Assembly: GCA_029215795.1 (NCBI GenBank)
Contig: JARDYH010000002.1
Span: forward strand, 58,381,001-58,445,000
From: Anniella stebbinsi
Taxonomy: Eukaryota; Chordata; Lepidosauria; Squamata; Anniellidae
Length of the DNA stretch: 64,000 nt
Direction: 5' to 3'
A program made the position numbers and the translations under genes. Under the pieces are notes generated by a model that worked only from the letters and a program-made list of their open reading frames with translations, did not search any database and was not told the DNA's origin. Below are positions 47,871-59,581 of the stretch, in pieces. The stretch's first letter is position 1, and every line of letters begins with the position of its first letter.

Positions 47871-48002
47871 CAAGGTTGTCTAACATGGCTTTCCATACGT
47901 TTTGGTCTACAACTTTCATCAGCCCTAGCCAGCATAACTAGTGGTGAAGGATGATGGGAATTGTAGGCCAAGACATATGGTGACCACAAGTTGCCCACCC
48001 CC
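47871..48002. repeat. Short palindromic MITE (ACTACAACTCCCATCAT family), copy 3
   Basis: A diverged copy: TGGTCTACAACTTTCATCAG pairs with GGATGATGGGAATTGTAGGCC. The same family occurs at 4271, 24249 and 58797. Confidence 0.7.
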
Positions 48003-48841
48003 GCAGTAGAGCATATTCTGATTCAGAATTTTTTGTACATAGTCTTCCCGTTTGCTATAGCATAAGTCAGCAGCCTCTATGTTTCAATTATGAAACGAAA
48101 GCACCTTCTCCATTTTAATATCATATAGTTGCCTTTTCTACCATTCATAAATTTGTTAACCAAACATGGTTGTTGTGGATGATTCATTCATGTATCCCAG
48201 AGATAGTCTAAGTTCTTCTGCTGAATCTAAGGGATACAAAGCAATTTTCATCTGGTTCCCAAGAGATGTCCTAATTGCTCTGAACTCCTTGGAAGAATGG
48301 CATTGACAGGTTTTAATAACTTATTAACCAAGGTTAACTCATTGGCAGGTTAAGCAGGTGCTTAGGTTAAAAAATGATATAATATCAAATGTATGTTAGT
48401 AATTAGAAAACTAAGACATGTTGTATGCTTGCCATCAGCAGTTCTGCAACTCATTGGCTAGTTTTTGTAGAGGTCCACCCCAGCTGTTAACTGATTCATG
48501 TTAAATATGCCTCTGTAAAATAAGCTGTTTTGCCCAAATTGTTGCATCTGTTTGATTAACCTACCAGTATGTAACCATGATCCCTATCTATTTATGCTTT
48601 GTATTGAGACAGGTCTTTGTAATTTGGAATTTAGTCTTTCATCATATTGATTGTTTTTATAAAGCATTCATTAACTTTTCCCCACCATCTGCACAACACT
48701 TTATAGCTCTCAGGTGTATAATTTGTGTTTAAAATATGTACTAGCCTTTTTTAAAAAAACTTCTCATCACATCTACTAATCTAATCAGGATACAATAAAT
48801 GTATTCAAAGAATTTTTACCAATGTAATGTTAAAATTTAGT

Positions 48842-48904
48842 ACCATATAAGAAGCTGCCTCATATTAGGCCTGGCCATTGGTCCATTTTCCCCAGTACTG
48901 ACCA
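48842..48904 (-). repeat. tRNA-derived SINE 3' fragment, antisense
   Basis: AGAAGCTGCCTCATATTAGG, then GGCCATTGGTCC and CCCAGTACTGACC, is a degraded reverse complement of the SINE 3' segment. A MITE follows directly. Confidence 0.55.
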
Positions 48905-49185
48905 GGTTCTCATGATCAGCGAGGGGAAAGAAGCCACTTGTATGTGCGCCATTTCTGCTTGCACGCGTGCCATTTACCTAATTTCCTGCGACCCGGCAAG
49001 GGTTATCATGTCATCTGACCCGGCATGGCATGTGGCAGGGGTGGCTTCTAAACCACCCTGTATTCCTGATAATAAGCCATGGTTTGTGGGGTGGTTTAGA
49101 AGCCGCCCCCCCACTGCGCACCATGTCATGTTTGATGGCATGATACCCCACGTGGCATCGTGGTAATTAGGCAAATGGCCATGCG
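48905..49185. repeat. Palindromic MITE with AGAAGCCGCC arms
   Basis: GGTGGCTTCTAAACCACCC near 49041 pairs with GGGTGGTTTAGAAGCCGCC near 49099 as an inner stem. GCGCCATTTCTGC and CATTTACCTAATTTCCT on the left face GTGGTAATTAGGCAAATGG on the right. It is related to the copies at 18895 and 56423. Confidence 0.65.
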
Positions 49186-50049
49186 CAGTATACACAGACA
49201 GAAAACAATAACCAATAAATACATGACTGGAACCTGGCACAGAGTGGGAGAAAGGCTTCCCATATATATATATAGTAATCTGGTAGGCTGGTTTTTGGTG
49301 TAAAATTCCCAGGATGGCATACAATCAATAAGAACTTTAGAATAAAAACAAAACTAAAAGTATTTTGGCTTGTAGGAAAGATTATAATATAACCATTTAC
49401 ATTATTTTAAAAAACCACATTACTGAACATCATCAGTATATTGTGAAATCAAAACTCTTAAACCTTCACTTGAACATTCTAATAAATCTATATTAAGAAG
49501 TGGTGAGAAAAGCTTTTGTTAACAAATTAGCCAAAGCATCGATTAGCAAGGAATATTTTAAATAAGGTAGCCCTGTTTTTCCTTCTTCCGTTTAACTACA
49601 GCTTGCATAGGTGCAGGCATCCCAGTGGTGTATCTTGGTCAGTACCAGCTTCATCTGCCTTCCTTTGTTACTTGGAACAGGGTTGGAGGTTTTGCAGGGT
49701 TGAGGGGCAGTGTTCGATCATTTCTTATATTTTAGTGCATAGAAACTAGAATTGCTGTATTTTTTTCTCACTCAGCTTTCCGTAAGACCTTGCTTCTTAA
49801 CTTTTCTTAAATAGTCAAAACTGATTACTTGAAATTGGTCTTTTACCATGTTCTGTACATCCATAGTCAAAAAAGTATCCCAGTCCTTTTGTGTTTGCTA
49901 ATCATATTTTATCTCTGATACGTGGCTGTGCAGTCTTCATAGCCTCCTCTCAAATCCATATGAGAGTGTGATAGAGTATCCAGCTAACTTAACTTTTCAA
50001 ATTAAATTTCTATTCACATGATGAGCTGGAGGGGTGATGCTCACACACC

Positions 50050-50365
50050 ATGAGCCAGTTCGCATGACATGAGGGTGGTGTTCACCACTCCCGTACATGC
50101 TGGCTGATTTCCCTGGTTACCCTCACCTGGTGCAGGGGGCCATAACATCCAAACCCAACGAAGGTCGGTGGCTGAGGGGGTTAACAAACAACCCAGCAAC
50201 CCTACAAGAGTCCGTGGCTTCTGGGCGGTTTGTTAACCATCCTTGCCATCAATCCTTGCCAATTCAGATGTCACGATAACCTGTGCCCAGGGAGTGTAAT
50301 TAAGGAAATCAGCCGACATGCCACTGTGGCTTAGTAAATATCCTCATTTCACGTGAACCCGATCA
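50050..50365. repeat. Palindromic MITE (GGCTGATTTCC arm)
   Basis: CATGCTGGCTGATTTCCCTG near 50096 pairs with TTAAGGAAATCAGCCGACATG near 50310. CGGTTTGTTAACCATCC near 50228 faces GGTTAACAAACAACCC near 50179. The outer ends match weakly (GTTCGCATGACATGAGG with TCATTTCACGTGAAC). Confidence 0.6.
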
Positions 50366-50594
50366 AGTGTTTAGAAGTGTCTTTAACTGGCCTACATACT
50401 TAGCTGTAAATCCTCTACAGGTAGTTGTAGGAATAAAACTAGAATAGCTTCTCCTTTTTCTTTTTCTTTTCTTTTGTTCTACTTTTTCTCCTTTTTCATT
50501 ATTCTTATGCGTGATATCAAAAGCTTTCTTTCTCACAAGACTTTTGCCAAGAGCTTCACTGGATTCCACCCCCTCCCCTAAAGAAAGTAGACAT

Positions 50595-50740
50595 GTTATT
50601 TTTATTATGTATTCATTTAATCAAACCCCACCTTTCTACCACAAAAATGGCAGCTTGCATAGTTAAAATGGATTAAAACAATAAAATACATTAAAATACA
50701 ATAGAAACATAACAGTTACAGAATAAAAAATAAAATGAAA
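50595..50740 (-). repeat. Antisense LINE 3' tail
   Basis: ATTATGTATTCATTTAATCA, then CCCACCTTTCTACC and GGCAGCTTGCATAG, followed by AT-rich sequence, is the reverse of the usual L2/CR1 3' end. Confidence 0.45.
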
Positions 50741-51516
50741 GGTATCCACAGTTTTCTTAGACTTAAAAAAACCCTCCTCTATTAAATTTCTTATCAACTT
50801 TCTTTGACATACAGCCAACACAATAACCATAAGCTGTTTTTCTCATGGACAAATGATCCACTATTACAGCTTGTGGTCATTTTTTGTTAAGGGGTTTCTC
50901 TCACCCTGGCTGTACTTGCCTCCCTATGGGCAGCAATCTTCTGCTGCTGCAAAAAGCCAACTATTGATTTGATATTTTATCCCTGCTATTGTGTTTTATA
51001 GAGATAAAGGACAAAATAGCCAATTTGTGTTATGATTATTTTGAATCTGTGAGCTCTTTTTCGATGCTTTCATCAAACTTCCTTGACCTTCCATATTCTT
51101 CCACTTCCAAATTGCATTCTGAAACTTTCATGTTTCAGACTATAGTAAACTCAGAGTAGAACTTAAAAAATACTTCTTCTTAAAAGTAATTCATCTTTAA
51201 ATGAAAGCAAACAATTCTGATCTTTTGGGCAATGTGAGTATTGATAGCCAGTTTTCGCTCTTAGTCCTAAACTGAACGTCTGAGCTTCTGTAGCAAAGGA
51301 TTATAATGGCAAAATTAATGTTTGTAGTATCACTGGGGTAGACTTTCCATTCAGTTGTTATCAAGCCAGTGAGCAATGTTAAGCTAATGTTTGAGTTTTC
51401 CAAACAGAGGTCTGATTTTTCAATGTACATTGGAATAAAATGAAAGAGTGGGCCCAAAGCTTGAAACCTTGGCAAATTGGCACTGAGTAAGTAAAATAGA
51501 AAGACCTGGTTATAAA

Positions 51517-51631
51517 GCCTATCTACACTACTGCTTTAAAACACTTTATAATTGTTTTAAACTGGTTAATAACCGTTATTAACCAGTTTAAAACTGTTAT
51601 AAACCGTTTTAAAGCAGTAGTGTAGATAGGC
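51517..51631. repeat. Palindromic MITE with ATCTACACTACTGC end, copy 2
   Basis: A 115-bp hairpin: the first 26 bases are the reverse complement of the last 26, beginning GCCTATCTACACTACTGCTT. The centre is AATAACCGTTATT, so the stem runs almost the whole length. It is a relative of 23731-23881. Confidence 0.88.
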
Positions 51632-52287
51632 TCATAGTCTATAGTGTTGCTAACAGAGCAACCAAATATACTGTTGCCTTGGAAACGGTGCCTTTTTAAA
51701 AAAAATAATCATGCTTTTTAAGAGATATTTTAATAATACAACAATCTGATTCTATTTCAAGAAATCCTTCTCGAAATAGCTGCCATGCGAGCACTATATA
51801 TAAATTCGGTACTCTCTTTTTAGAAAGATATTGTCAAATTTGAATGTAAAGACAAGGGCAAAATCATCACAGCTTTCCATTCAGCACAGCAATGATTAGG
51901 TGGTGATGTGCATTAATTAAGAGCTTATTAAGAGTGAACAGCTGTTTGTTCTGTCGTATATTGAGAACTTGGGAGTACTAGGATCATGTCACAGGTTTCA
52001 AATAAAGAGCAAAAAGCTTTTCTTGTCCAAAAATGCACATGTAGAAATTGCTGATGGGTTTAAGTATAGCCAGTGCTGTAGTTTACAATATCACATGATT
52101 ATTTAGCGCTCTGAACAGATTGTGAAGCCACTGACTGTGTTTGGATGACAATAGCTTAATAAGCCAAGATATGAATGGGTGTTTTGGCTGCCCATGTAGC
52201 CACTTCACTACTACTCTTGCAACAAACAAATCAGGAAATGTTAAGTTAACCATAGTTTCCAGCTTTATCCAAACAGAGAAGCCATGG

Positions 52288-52365
52288 GTTGTATCCAATG
52301 TTAGTCCTACTTAGAGTAGACCCATTGAAATAAATGGGACTTAGTTGATTAACATTGGATACAAC
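52288..52365. repeat. 78-bp palindromic mini-element (GTTGTATCCAATGTT)
   Basis: GTTGTATCCAATGTT and AACATTGGATACAAC are exact inverted ends around CCTACTTAGAGTAGACCCAT and its partner ATGGGACTTAG. The terminal GTTGTATCCAAT is shared with the larger MITE at 41891. I recognise it as a common reptile repeat. Confidence 0.8.
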
Positions 52366-53239
52366 TCTATGGTTACCAGCTTCAGACCAGGCCAAGATAT
52401 TAATGCATAGTTTGAAGTTGGTTTAATATCTTGGCTTGTTTCAAGTAGAGTCAGGCAAAACAGGCATCCTGATTTAATCATGGCTCACACGAAAGGAGGT
52501 GTAAAAGGGTTACTTCATATCTTGGTTTATTAAACCATGATATGATAATCCCAACTCTCCTTTGAGTGATTCATGCTGTCATTGGGAGGCCTGAGTTGTA
52601 TGATTTTGTTCCAAATTATGATATTGCATGAATTGTATATAGCCAACCAGCACCTCTTTGCCTATTAAAGAGGCTAGTCATTTCAAACTGATAATCAATT
52701 AGAATATCTCACTACTTCTTTGGAACATCCAAGAGAAGAGCAATTAATCTAGTGCTGTGCTCTCATCAGTGTGTTCTATCAGCAGTTTGTTATATGAAGC
52801 AGCACTTCATGAGTAGCAGGCATGGATCATAAACCTAAATATAAGCAAGTGCTAAGGGGAATGCAAGGCATCAGAATCAAGGGCTAAATTCTTTAGTAAT
52901 GAGTTTACCAGGTAAATAAAGATTTCAGCTTGCATCACTGCAGGGAAGAAAATCTGCCATATCCGAGATTGGGTCTTAATATAATAACACTAGAAATAAA
53001 GCCTTATCAAAAACAGTGCTGAATTATTGAAATCGAACAAAGGTAAGGCATGTTTTCCAACTGCAGAAAGGAAATATGTTGAGACAGAAAAGAAATTGAA
53101 TTGCAGACCTTTGTTTCAAGATATAAATGAATTATAGGAAAAAAGGTCTTTATTCATAACGTAGTCTCATATTTCGACCCAGAACACTGAAACAATCATA
53201 AGGGCAGAAGAAATTTATTGTAAAGTCAACAGGGATATC

Positions 53240-53241
<2 letters not shown>

Positions 53242-53270
<29 letters not shown>
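53242..53270. repeat. (TG)n microsatellite
   Basis: About 14 perfect TG units. Confidence 0.96.
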
Positions 53271-53272
<2 letters not shown>

Positions 53273-54171
53273 AAAGAAAATCACATTATGGATTGAAATG
53301 GGAAGTGATAAAAATTCCATCAAAACAACTTGAAAATAACTGTTACAATACATTCCCCCCAAGCAACTGCCTCATTCATAACATTTCTATCAATGTTTGA
53401 GAATGTTTTTTAGACTACTTTACTGATATTCTTTGTCAACTACATTCTCTATTGGTCATAAGGCACAGCATGCACAGTGAATGCCTTTTATTGGGTAATT
53501 ATTGCAATACCACCTTTTAGTTCACAAGCCCCAACACTCTAGTTCACAAGTCCTAAAACTGATAAGAGTCCCAGAGCAAACTTGCTGAAGCTAAGTGTGT
53601 CTGGGTCTCAAGGCCGTAGCCTTCCTCGCTAGATGGGGCTTCAAAGAAATAGAGGGGGAAATCAGTGATTTGCGCCAGAACTGTGTATAATGGCAGTTTT
53701 CTAAACCCAAGATGGGGATATATATGCATTATTAGTGTCGCAAACACACAACTTGTAAACTACTACCTGTTTATAATGAATATGAGGATGGCTGGAAATA
53801 CCAACCAACATAGCAAAAAGTTGAATATGCCCTGAACATCCAAACTGGTTTGGTTAAAAGGTTTTGAAACAGTAGCTAGAAAATGTGTTTTTTGTTCCCT
53901 TGCCACCAAGAGCGGCAAGGGAAGTGAGAGAACCTATGACTTTATTGACTGCTGTTCCCTCACACGCATACATACCTGGAACCCTAGTTGCGGGAAATGT
54001 GGCTGGGATTAGGGGTGAAGCATGGTGAAGGGAATGAGTGACAAAGGACTAAAGAAGTTACCCCTTCTCCCATCCATCGCTGCTGCTTTGCATATTATCA
54101 CCGTCCCAAAGCTGCTTTGGAGGCAGTAAGGAAGCAGTGCCCAGGGTTTCCCACTTCAGGTTGCCCGGTTT

Positions 54172-54345
54172 ATAAACCTCTATGTGTAGCTTATTTTGCA
54201 AATAGCCCACTGTGCCCCAACAGATGATTGGACAAATAAGCTATACAATGTAGTTTATTTTCCCCCGCCCCTCCTCCCCCATTGTCCTCTTACTTGGCCA
54301 GACAGGTATCCCAGCTTCCTTTGCAGATTATCAAGTCTTTGCCGA
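54172..54345. repeat. Uninterrupted paralog of the MITE split at 45490
   Basis: TTATTTTGCAAATAGCCCAC, then GGACAAATAAGCTATAC and TATCCCAGCTTCCTTTG, match both flanks of the solo LTR in order and without a gap. It serves as an empty-site reference. Confidence 0.6.
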
Positions 54346-54387
54346 GACTTCTTTCTCTGCCTATCTGCAACAACAACAAAAGGGGGG

Positions 54388-55075
54388 TCTAACTCCTTGA
54401 AAGTTTGCAGAAATGGAATGAAATTTAGTATAAAGATTCTCCTTATGGGAAGCTACCACCACATGTACTACTGGATAAATGCCAGGACTTTGCAGTTTCA
54501 TGGGAAAGTGAGAATTTTCCTACATGTGAAATGAACTGTTTTCTTCCCCTCCTCTGCTGAGTTGAGAAGGGGTGGTCTGACTGGAACAGAGGGATTTTTA
54601 TACTGCACCAAAAAGTGGTGCCCCCCCCCTCAAACTCTTTGAAAGTTTGTAGGAATGGGATGAAATTTGATATACAGGTTCCCCTTATGGAGAACCATAT
54701 CAGAAAAAAAAGTAGAAACAGGTTCTCAAGATGCAAATAATTTATTTTCACTAAAATCAATGCTTTTCGGCCTGTACTTTATTCAAAGACCTTCCTCAGG
54801 GGATTGTTAGAAGATAGTGTCTGCAGAATTTCCTCTTGCAAGTTTATTGTCTCCTGTGATAATCTATGCCAACACGTTGGGCTTTGTGAAAATAAATTCT
54901 TTGCATCTTGCAAACCTGTTTCTCCTTTTTCCCTGGCCTGGCTTGGCTGCTCTCTTCCTTTTGATTTTGGTTTTCCTTCTGGGGAGCCACCGCAAGCACT
55001 ACTGGATAAATGCTGGATTTTGCATTTTCATGGAAAAGTGAGAATTTATCTACACATGGAACAAGGGGGTGTATT
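54388..55075. repeat. Tandem duplicated segment split by a MITE
   Basis: CCTTGAAAGTTTGCAGAAAT (54396) recurs as CTTTGAAAGTTTGTAGGAAT (about 54637). ACTACTGGATAAATGCCAGG (about 54466) recurs as ACTACTGGATAAATGCTGG (about 54999). The second copy is separated by about 285 bp that includes a palindromic element (54714-54923). Confidence 0.6.
54714..54923. repeat. 210-bp palindromic element
   Basis: AGAAACAGGTTCTCAAGATG at the left and CATCTTGCAAACCTGTTTCT at the right are inverted. The stem continues through AATTTATTTTCAC and GTGAAAATAAATT. The interior is AT-rich with no gene. Confidence 0.75.
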
Positions 55076-56820
55076 TGGAGTTGGAGACACAGCTGAATGT
55101 GGCAGGAAAACAAGTTTGTTCAGAGATTACTCAAGAGGAACAGAGCAGCAGCAGTGTTTTTGGCTGTTCTTGCCAAGCAGCTCTGTAGGCGATCTCTTAA
55201 CCCACGCTGCCATGACAGATGATACACTAACCCTTACCACAGGTAAAATATCCATTACCGCAGACCGTGGTTTCCCAGAGTGGCTTATCTGGAGGAAAAT
55301 GCCCCAGCATGAGTGGGAAAAGAGCTCACAGATGACACACAAAGCCATCATGGGTTAAATAAACCACTGTGTTGCTGAAACAAAGACTTTGACATGATGT
55401 GGATATATGCATCCAATGGGATGACTTCATCCATGCTACCACAGGCTTCCTAAAACGAGACAGATTAACAGTCTATATTTCAACCAGTTATTGGCTCTGA
55501 TTCTGCAGGCCTGATTAGTGGGTTCGTGCCTCTGATGATACTGGAGGACTTGCCTCCCTTACGATGTTTAAGAGCACTACTGGATACTGCAGAAGCTGCG
55601 CTCTCCCTCTCCCAGGTGGGACTTGCATGTACATTGCAGTTCTTCAGCCTGATCATTGCAGCCCCTCTCCACTTCGTCATCTAAGGAGGCTAATTGCTCA
55701 ATATAGATATAGTCAGGTATACATGATGATTTTGCACAAAACCGGAGACTGTCATTTTTACTTCTGTGTGCTTATTCTTGTCCTTGGGCTTGTCGGAAAG
55801 TCTTCCTTTGAGTGAGCAATTTGCTGACATACAGCAACCACGATATTAAATTCTAATAACGGTGAGATAAGTGCTTAATGTTCAATAATTAATTTATTTA
55901 AAATATGCCTATTTCTTCCTGGTTGCCCATTTAGTACCCATGCTTAAACAAGTCTGATTCTATTGACTTTCAGTAGAATGACTTCATTTTTACACCCAAG
56001 AAAGAACAACAGCAGTAAGCCTATGGCTTGTACCCAGCTTGAATATAAATAACATTCCATTTAAAAGCCTGTATAATTTATAATCTTAATACTGCTTAAA
56101 GAAATCATAATAATCCTCAAAGACACAATTCATTACTTATGCATAGCAACCTGTCTGTTAGCAAATTATCTATCGATGCTGAAAGCAAATGGCAAATTCT
56201 TCATAAATCCTTTTCTCAGGAATGACTGCTAATGCTATAACTGTAATTCTCTACATTAAATGCTTCTGTTCAAATAGTTTAACATTTTTCCTTTGGACAG
56301 CTGTGCTCATAAACAAATGGGAATGTAAGCTCTTTTACAATGCTTTTAAGGGTGTTTCGGTTGAGAAGAGTCTCTTTACTGCAGGATGGCTTTTACTGAG
56401 CCTTTTTGTCTTTGTTTTCAGGTTTTGGATGATCACTGTAGGCTAAACAAGCCACAGAGGCATATTTAAATTGTGGTGCGTGGTGGGGATGTGTGGGGCG
56501 CAATTTTCATAATCACCAACAACAGCCCATGGGTTATTTGGGGGTTGTTTACCCCTCAAACAGGCCATTCTGGTTGGGATTGGACAACATGACAAGCCAC
56601 GCCCACATGGGTCATTACTGTATTTCATCGATTCTAAGACACACTTTTTCTCTCATGTTTACATCTGTAAAAAAGGGGTGCATCTTAGAATCGATGGCAC
56701 CTTGCAATCGCGGGATTTCTCCTGCATTTTGGAGAAGGCACTACGGCTCTGCATTCCCCCCCCCGTGACTCATCCGAGCGGGTCCCGAGGGACCCCACAA
56801 GGCCAGTCAGAAGACCCCCT

Positions 56821-56973
56821 CCCCACTTACCTTGATTGCTGCTACCTCGGCCTGGGAAGGCTTCAGTACTTGGAAGGAGGCCACGATCTCAGGAAATCTC
56901 GTGAGATCTCGACCTCCTTCCCAGTACTGAAGCCTTCCCAGGCCGAGGCAGCAGCAATCAAGGTAAGTGGGGA
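56821..56973. repeat. Long hairpin inside the TA-flanked element
   Basis: CCCCACTTACCTTGATTGCT near the left and AGCAATCAAGGTAAGTGGGG near the right are inverted. Arms of about 70 bases face each other across about 11 bases near GGAAATCTCGT, with few mismatches. Confidence 0.85.
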
Positions 56974-57031
56974 GGGGGGACTTGTGAAGGGGGAGGGGGG
57001 ACTTGTGAAGGGGGAGGGGGGACTTGCGGGG
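56971..57031 (+). repeat. Three tandem copies of a 20-21-bp G-rich unit
   Basis: The unit GGGGGGACTTGTGAAGGGGG is repeated three times with small changes, directly after the hairpin. Confidence 0.85.
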
Positions 57032-57850
57032 CCCTAACCACCACTCCCCTCCATCGCCGTTGCCCATCCTCGCTGCCACCACCGCTGCTTCGCACCGCTG
57101 GCAACGATCACCTTGTTACTGGGAACGCCACCTTGCCAGGCCAAGGCAAGCGCTGGCAGCGGTGGCGGCAACGAGGACAAGCGACACCGATGGAGGTGAG
57201 GGGAAGGGGTGCTGAAATTAAGGTGCGTCTTAGAATCTACGCAAAGCTTCTTCCCTGTTGGTGGCCCTGAAATTTAGGTGCGTCTTGCGATCGATGGCGT
57301 CTTACATTCGGTGAAATACGGTAGGCAAATGGTGCTCAGGCTGCGCTGGCACGCGTCACAGCTTAACTAACCACCATGGATTGTTTAAACTACACGATCA
57401 TACGAACTGGGCCATTCTGTTGCTGTTTTTGATTGTTTATAGTACTTTGGTTTTCATTTAATTTTAATTTTGTTTCTGATATTCTAATCTCAGTGGAAGA
57501 GAAGAGTTATTATTTTTTTACAGGAGCAAAAGGCTGGGGGTGCACAGCTAAAATTACTCCTTGAGGTTTTGGCCTTAGTTATTCCATATCAAATATGCCA
57601 TTCCGAGTTTCACAATGCCAGTGACAATGTTGGTCCCACAGAATAAGGGAGATGGTAAAATCGGAACAAGAAGGTGTTTAAAATGTTTTGAGTTTTGGAC
57701 TTCTGGTTCAGGCATTAGTGTTCAGAAGGAAAATGAACATAGAACAAATCTTGGTAAATGTCTAGGCTATTAGCAGAATCATCTAGAGGTGGCAGACTAT
57801 GGACTTTACAACTATCATTTCCAGATAGATTGTCCAGAGAAAATGTCACA

Positions 57851-57891
<41 letters not shown>

Positions 57892-57892
57892 C
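57851..57892. repeat. (ATT)n microsatellite
   Basis: About 13-14 TTA units, forming the A-rich tail of the antisense retroelement fragment to its right. Confidence 0.95.
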
Positions 57893-57925
57893 AATTTCTT
57901 ACCCGCCTCTCCCTCCGGATCGAGG
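57893..57925 (-). repeat. Antisense retroelement 3' tail
   Basis: TTCTTACCCGCCTCTCCCTC, then GGATCGAGGCGGGGAAC, is the reverse of the tail seen in sense at about 62015-62056. The (ATT)n array is its 3' end. Confidence 0.6.
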
Positions 57926-58097
57926 CGGGGAACAACATCAATGCAAAAAGTACTGCCACTACATCAATGCTGCCACTAAAAATAAATCTATAATCTAAGA
58001 GTGTGACATTTATCCTAGTCTATTACTCTAATGGCATCATCTAGAAACCTTATAAGCTAGGAAATACATAAACCAAAATAAAAATATGAATCAGAGG

Positions 58098-58215
58098 TAA
58101 AATCTCTGCTTGGCCATGAAATTCACTGGGTAACCTTGAACCAATTTACAGTCTCACAAGCTCACCTGCCTCAGGGGGTTGTGATGGGAGAAGAAACACG
58201 CACAGCACCCAGAGT
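58098..58215 (+). repeat. SINE fragment with L2-like tail
   Basis: TTGGCCATGAAATTCACTGG, GTAACCTTGAACCA and GCCTCAGGGGGTTGTGATG match the pattern of a squamate SINE with the phrase CACTGGGTGACCTTGGGCCA. It is degraded. Confidence 0.5.
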
Positions 58216-58439
58216 TTTTGGGAAAAGTTGAAATGCAATTCATGGGCGAATAAAAGAGTGTAAGATTGCAACCTGAGTTTGGAAATCAAGATCATGATCC
58301 TTACTGAAGCCACTGATTTACTGGCCTTGTACATATGTATACCCATTAAATTTAACCAAGAAGACATTCTATGATGTATTTAGTTCTTCATTTGGAGCTA
58401 GAATATATATTATCCCAATTTCTCTATCCTATAATTAAA

Positions 58440-58625
58440 GAAGCAGTTTTAGTGGTCTGGCTACAACTGAGGAGACTGGGGTTCAAATTCACACTCAAGC
58501 CATGAAACAAACTATGGGTGACCTTGGGGCTAACCCCTACCTCACAGGGTTGCTATACAGATAAAAACATGTCCACCGCTTTGTGATCTTTGAGGGAAAT
58601 ATAGGATAGAAATAATTAGATCTAA
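58440..58625 (+). repeat. SINE with B-box and L2-like tail
   Basis: GGTTCAAATTC (B-box-like), CTATGGGTGACCTTGGGGC, CCTACCTCACAGGGTTGCTA and ACCGCTTTGTGATC, then AAATATAGGATAGAAATAA, follow the order of a tRNA-derived SINE with a LINE-related tail. Confidence 0.6.
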
Positions 58626-58796
58626 CTGATACATACTTGATATATTATTTACTAGACTTGAGAAAACCAGCAGTTATTTAATGAACCGAATGTATTTAAA
58701 ATATGTTGTGAGTTATTTGTTTACACATTTATTGTTTGCATGGCTCCAGCTTTTTTTCTCCCAAGGCAAGTTTACCCGGAGCCGTAAAGCCTTAAA

Positions 58797-58923
58797 CCTG
58801 GAGTATGTAACCCTCCAGATGTTTTGGACTACAACTCCCATCATTCTCATCCATCATTGCCAATTGTCAGGGATTATGGGAGTTGTAATCCAAAACATTT
58901 GGAAGGTACCAGGTTGCCTACCC
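58797..58923. repeat. Short palindromic MITE (ACTACAACTCCCATCAT family), copy 4
   Basis: The best preserved copy: TGTTTTGGACTACAACTCCC pairs with GGGAGTTGTAATCCAAAACA. The outer arms are CCCTCCAGATG and the reverse of CATTTGGAAGGTACC. Confidence 0.85.
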
Positions 58924-59335
58924 CCTGCCTTGAAGACAACAGACACCGTTTTTAAACAAAGATGCAATAGGCCTATTGCCTCATTGGCAATCAATGGTTG
59001 GGGGCCGGAGGGGGAAGTATGAACCTAAATTATATATGAATTTTTCCTCAACTACATTTGGCAGTTGTGAGAACAAGACTTTGTCTTGAAGCTGTGCTAT
59101 TCCCCCACATCTAATCTGATTTACTACTCTGCACTGTACTGGAAATAATAACCCTCAAGGGCAGCATGGTCGCAGTACTGTTGCCCTGCATGCATTTCTT
59201 TTACTACTTTAGTAAAAAATAATTCATTTTCCAGAAACCATTATGCACTGTGTAGTTTGTATCTCTAGTGGTGGGTGATTTTTTTCCCAGAAACAGAAAG
59301 CGTGGGAGAAACTGTTCCTCCCAAAGCTCATTTAG

Positions 59336-59581
<246 letters not shown>

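Larger units (their letters stand above)
56618..57321. mobile_element. TA-flanked non-autonomous transposon, 704 bp
   Basis: Inverted ends CTGTATTTCATCGATTCTAA and, on the right in reverse, CCGTATTTCACCGAATGTAA. Subterminal AAGGTGCGTCTTAGAATC-type repeats occur several times. TA lies on both sides (56616-56617, 57322-57323). The host MITE has a single TA at this point in its paralogs (ATTAGGCAA at 19150 and 49168), so the TA is a target duplication, as for Tc1/mariner-like elements. There is no transposase. Confidence 0.75.
56423..57412. repeat. MITE interrupted by a TA-flanked element
   Basis: The outer ends TTTTGGATGATCACTGTAGG and the reverse complement of TACACGATCATACGAACTGG pair. CCATGGGTTATTTGGGGG and GGACAACATGACAAGCC match 18895-19190. 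The two halves of this copy are separated by the 704-bp element below. Confidence 0.65.
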
